Origin: Dicaeum eximium
Lineage: Eukaryota > Chordata > Aves > Passeriformes > Dicaeidae
Direction: 5' to 3'
Length of the DNA stretch: 64,000 nucleotides
Assembly: GCA_013396995.1 (NCBI GenBank)
Contig: VWZP01002429.1
Location: 124,833 to 188,832, forward strand
The position numbers were made by a program, and so were the translations under genes. Every line of letters starts with the position of its first letter. The stretch's first letter is position 1. Shown here piece by piece: positions 63,277 to 64,000 of the stretch. The notes below the pieces were generated by a model. The model did not search any database. It had not been told where the DNA came from and was given only the letters and a program-made list of their open reading frames with translations.

Positions 63277-64000
63277 AGCAAAAGCTCTTGGTCTCACCTG
63301 CTGTGCTATGAAAATCTCTGGTCAGAGAAAGCATCTGAGAAAGATACAATATTTCCTAATGACCAGGCTTGCTCAGATGCCTCTTGGGATGTTGACTGGA
63401 AAGACAGAAACCTAGCCTAACAGGTGGCTTAACTTTTAAATGCTTCTTGGTGTTTAAGATATATTTAGATAAAATGGGAAATAGGGATGGTAAAGAATTC
63501 TTTGTCAAACAGAATCTTTGATGAGAAAAAAGTACTTTTTCAGATTAGGAGTTGTTTTCACTTACTGAAACTTTGAATGCATTCTAAACCTCTTCTCCTA
63601 ATTGTGCCATTCATTAACTGAGGGAAAAAGCTATTTACAGGTTTAATACATAACACAAATTTTCTAGAATGTCAGTGGCCTCCTTTATATATATGGACCA
63701 TATATTACACAGTGAAAGGTGCTATTTAGAAGAAATTACTGTAAAAATGAAGCAGAATTTCCAAAGAGGAAGTTATGAAATTTAAAGATTGGAAGAGAAA
63801 AAAGAGAAAAAAGGAACAGTAACTTAATCATGTATATTTTAATTTATTAGTTAATTAGATGTTCCACAATGGAGCGGGGGGAAGACATGAAATATGCAGG
63901 GCACTAGGGGAAAACTATGTACAGTTTCAAAATTACAATATGGAAAAATTAGATTTTTTCCATCACTATGCAGTTCAGTCTGCAGTGTAATACATATTTT

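Larger units (their letters stand above)
41915..64000 (-). other. CLSTN2: CLSTN2 intron 2 (partial)
   Basis: The rest of the window lies upstream of exon 3. I looked for an exon ending in the ...APVPFA-type segment that should precede exon 3 and did not see it, so this is taken as one large intron running off the right edge; long early introns are usual for this gene. It contains a solo LTR at 44.8 kb, a CR1 at 46.4-47.1 kb, LTR-like promoter blocks at 56.5 and 59.1 kb, an N gap at 57.3 kb and a solo LTR at 61.8 kb. Stretches at 41.9-44.7, 47.1-56.5 and 59.2-61.4 kb are plain AT-rich sequence with no support for genes. Confidence 0.75.

Noticed and set aside
63687..63706. Palindrome TATATGGACCATATA, considered as a CArG-like regulatory site
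   Set aside because: It does not fit the CC(A/T)6GG consensus and lies in AT-rich sequence where short palindromes are expected by chance.

Overview
The window reads as avian nuclear DNA, most likely from a songbird. It is AT-rich and mostly non-coding, with spliced exons that have consensus GT/AG junctions. It also holds CR1 LINE 3' ends, including one with the avian CR1-type short tandem tail, and several retroviral LTRs. The bird assignment rests on the CR1 and LTR content. The songbird assignment is an inference and was not tested.

The only gene I can support is calsyntenin-2 (CLSTN2), on the minus strand. Six consecutive internal coding exons are present, at 41719-41914, 39906-40114, 33548-33697, 19240-19425, 14347-14595 and 13715-13836. 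By analogy with the mammalian gene these are about exons 3 to 8. All junction phases agree. The exons join into 1112 nt, which is 370 complete codons plus a 2-nt partial codon at the 5' edge, with no stop. They encode the later part of cadherin repeat 1, all of cadherin repeat 2, a linker, and the start of the laminin-G-like (LNS) domain. The signal peptide and start of cadherin 1 should lie to the right (beyond 64000, or less likely in the N gap). The rest of the LNS domain, the transmembrane helix and the acidic cytoplasmic tail should lie to the left of position 1.

Layout by region: 1-13714, intron after exon 8, with a probable minus-strand LTR near 4.9-5.5 kb and a 7-bp minisatellite inside a 101-bp-period duplication next to exon 8. 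13715-14595, exons 8 and 7. 14596-19239, intron 6. 19240-19425, exon 6. 19426-33547, a repeat-rich 14-kb intron with a CR1, a solo LTR with 5-bp target duplications, a broken provirus fragment (LTR end, primer-binding-site-like motif, decayed gag-like sequence), a second CR1, and a solo LTR with perfect 6-bp duplications. 33548-41914, exons 5, 4 and 3. 41915-64000, part of intron 2, with a solo LTR, a CR1, LTR-like promoter/poly(A) blocks, a 377-base N gap and a second copy of the 29-kb LTR family.

I found no tRNA, rRNA, CRISPR array, bacterial-type operon or second protein-coding gene. I found no evidence of a new biological system. The most unusual signals are the all-G/C third positions of exon 8 beside a young-looking minisatellite, a 39-bp near-identical segment present twice 3 kb apart in one intron, and stem-loop structures inside two solo LTRs.
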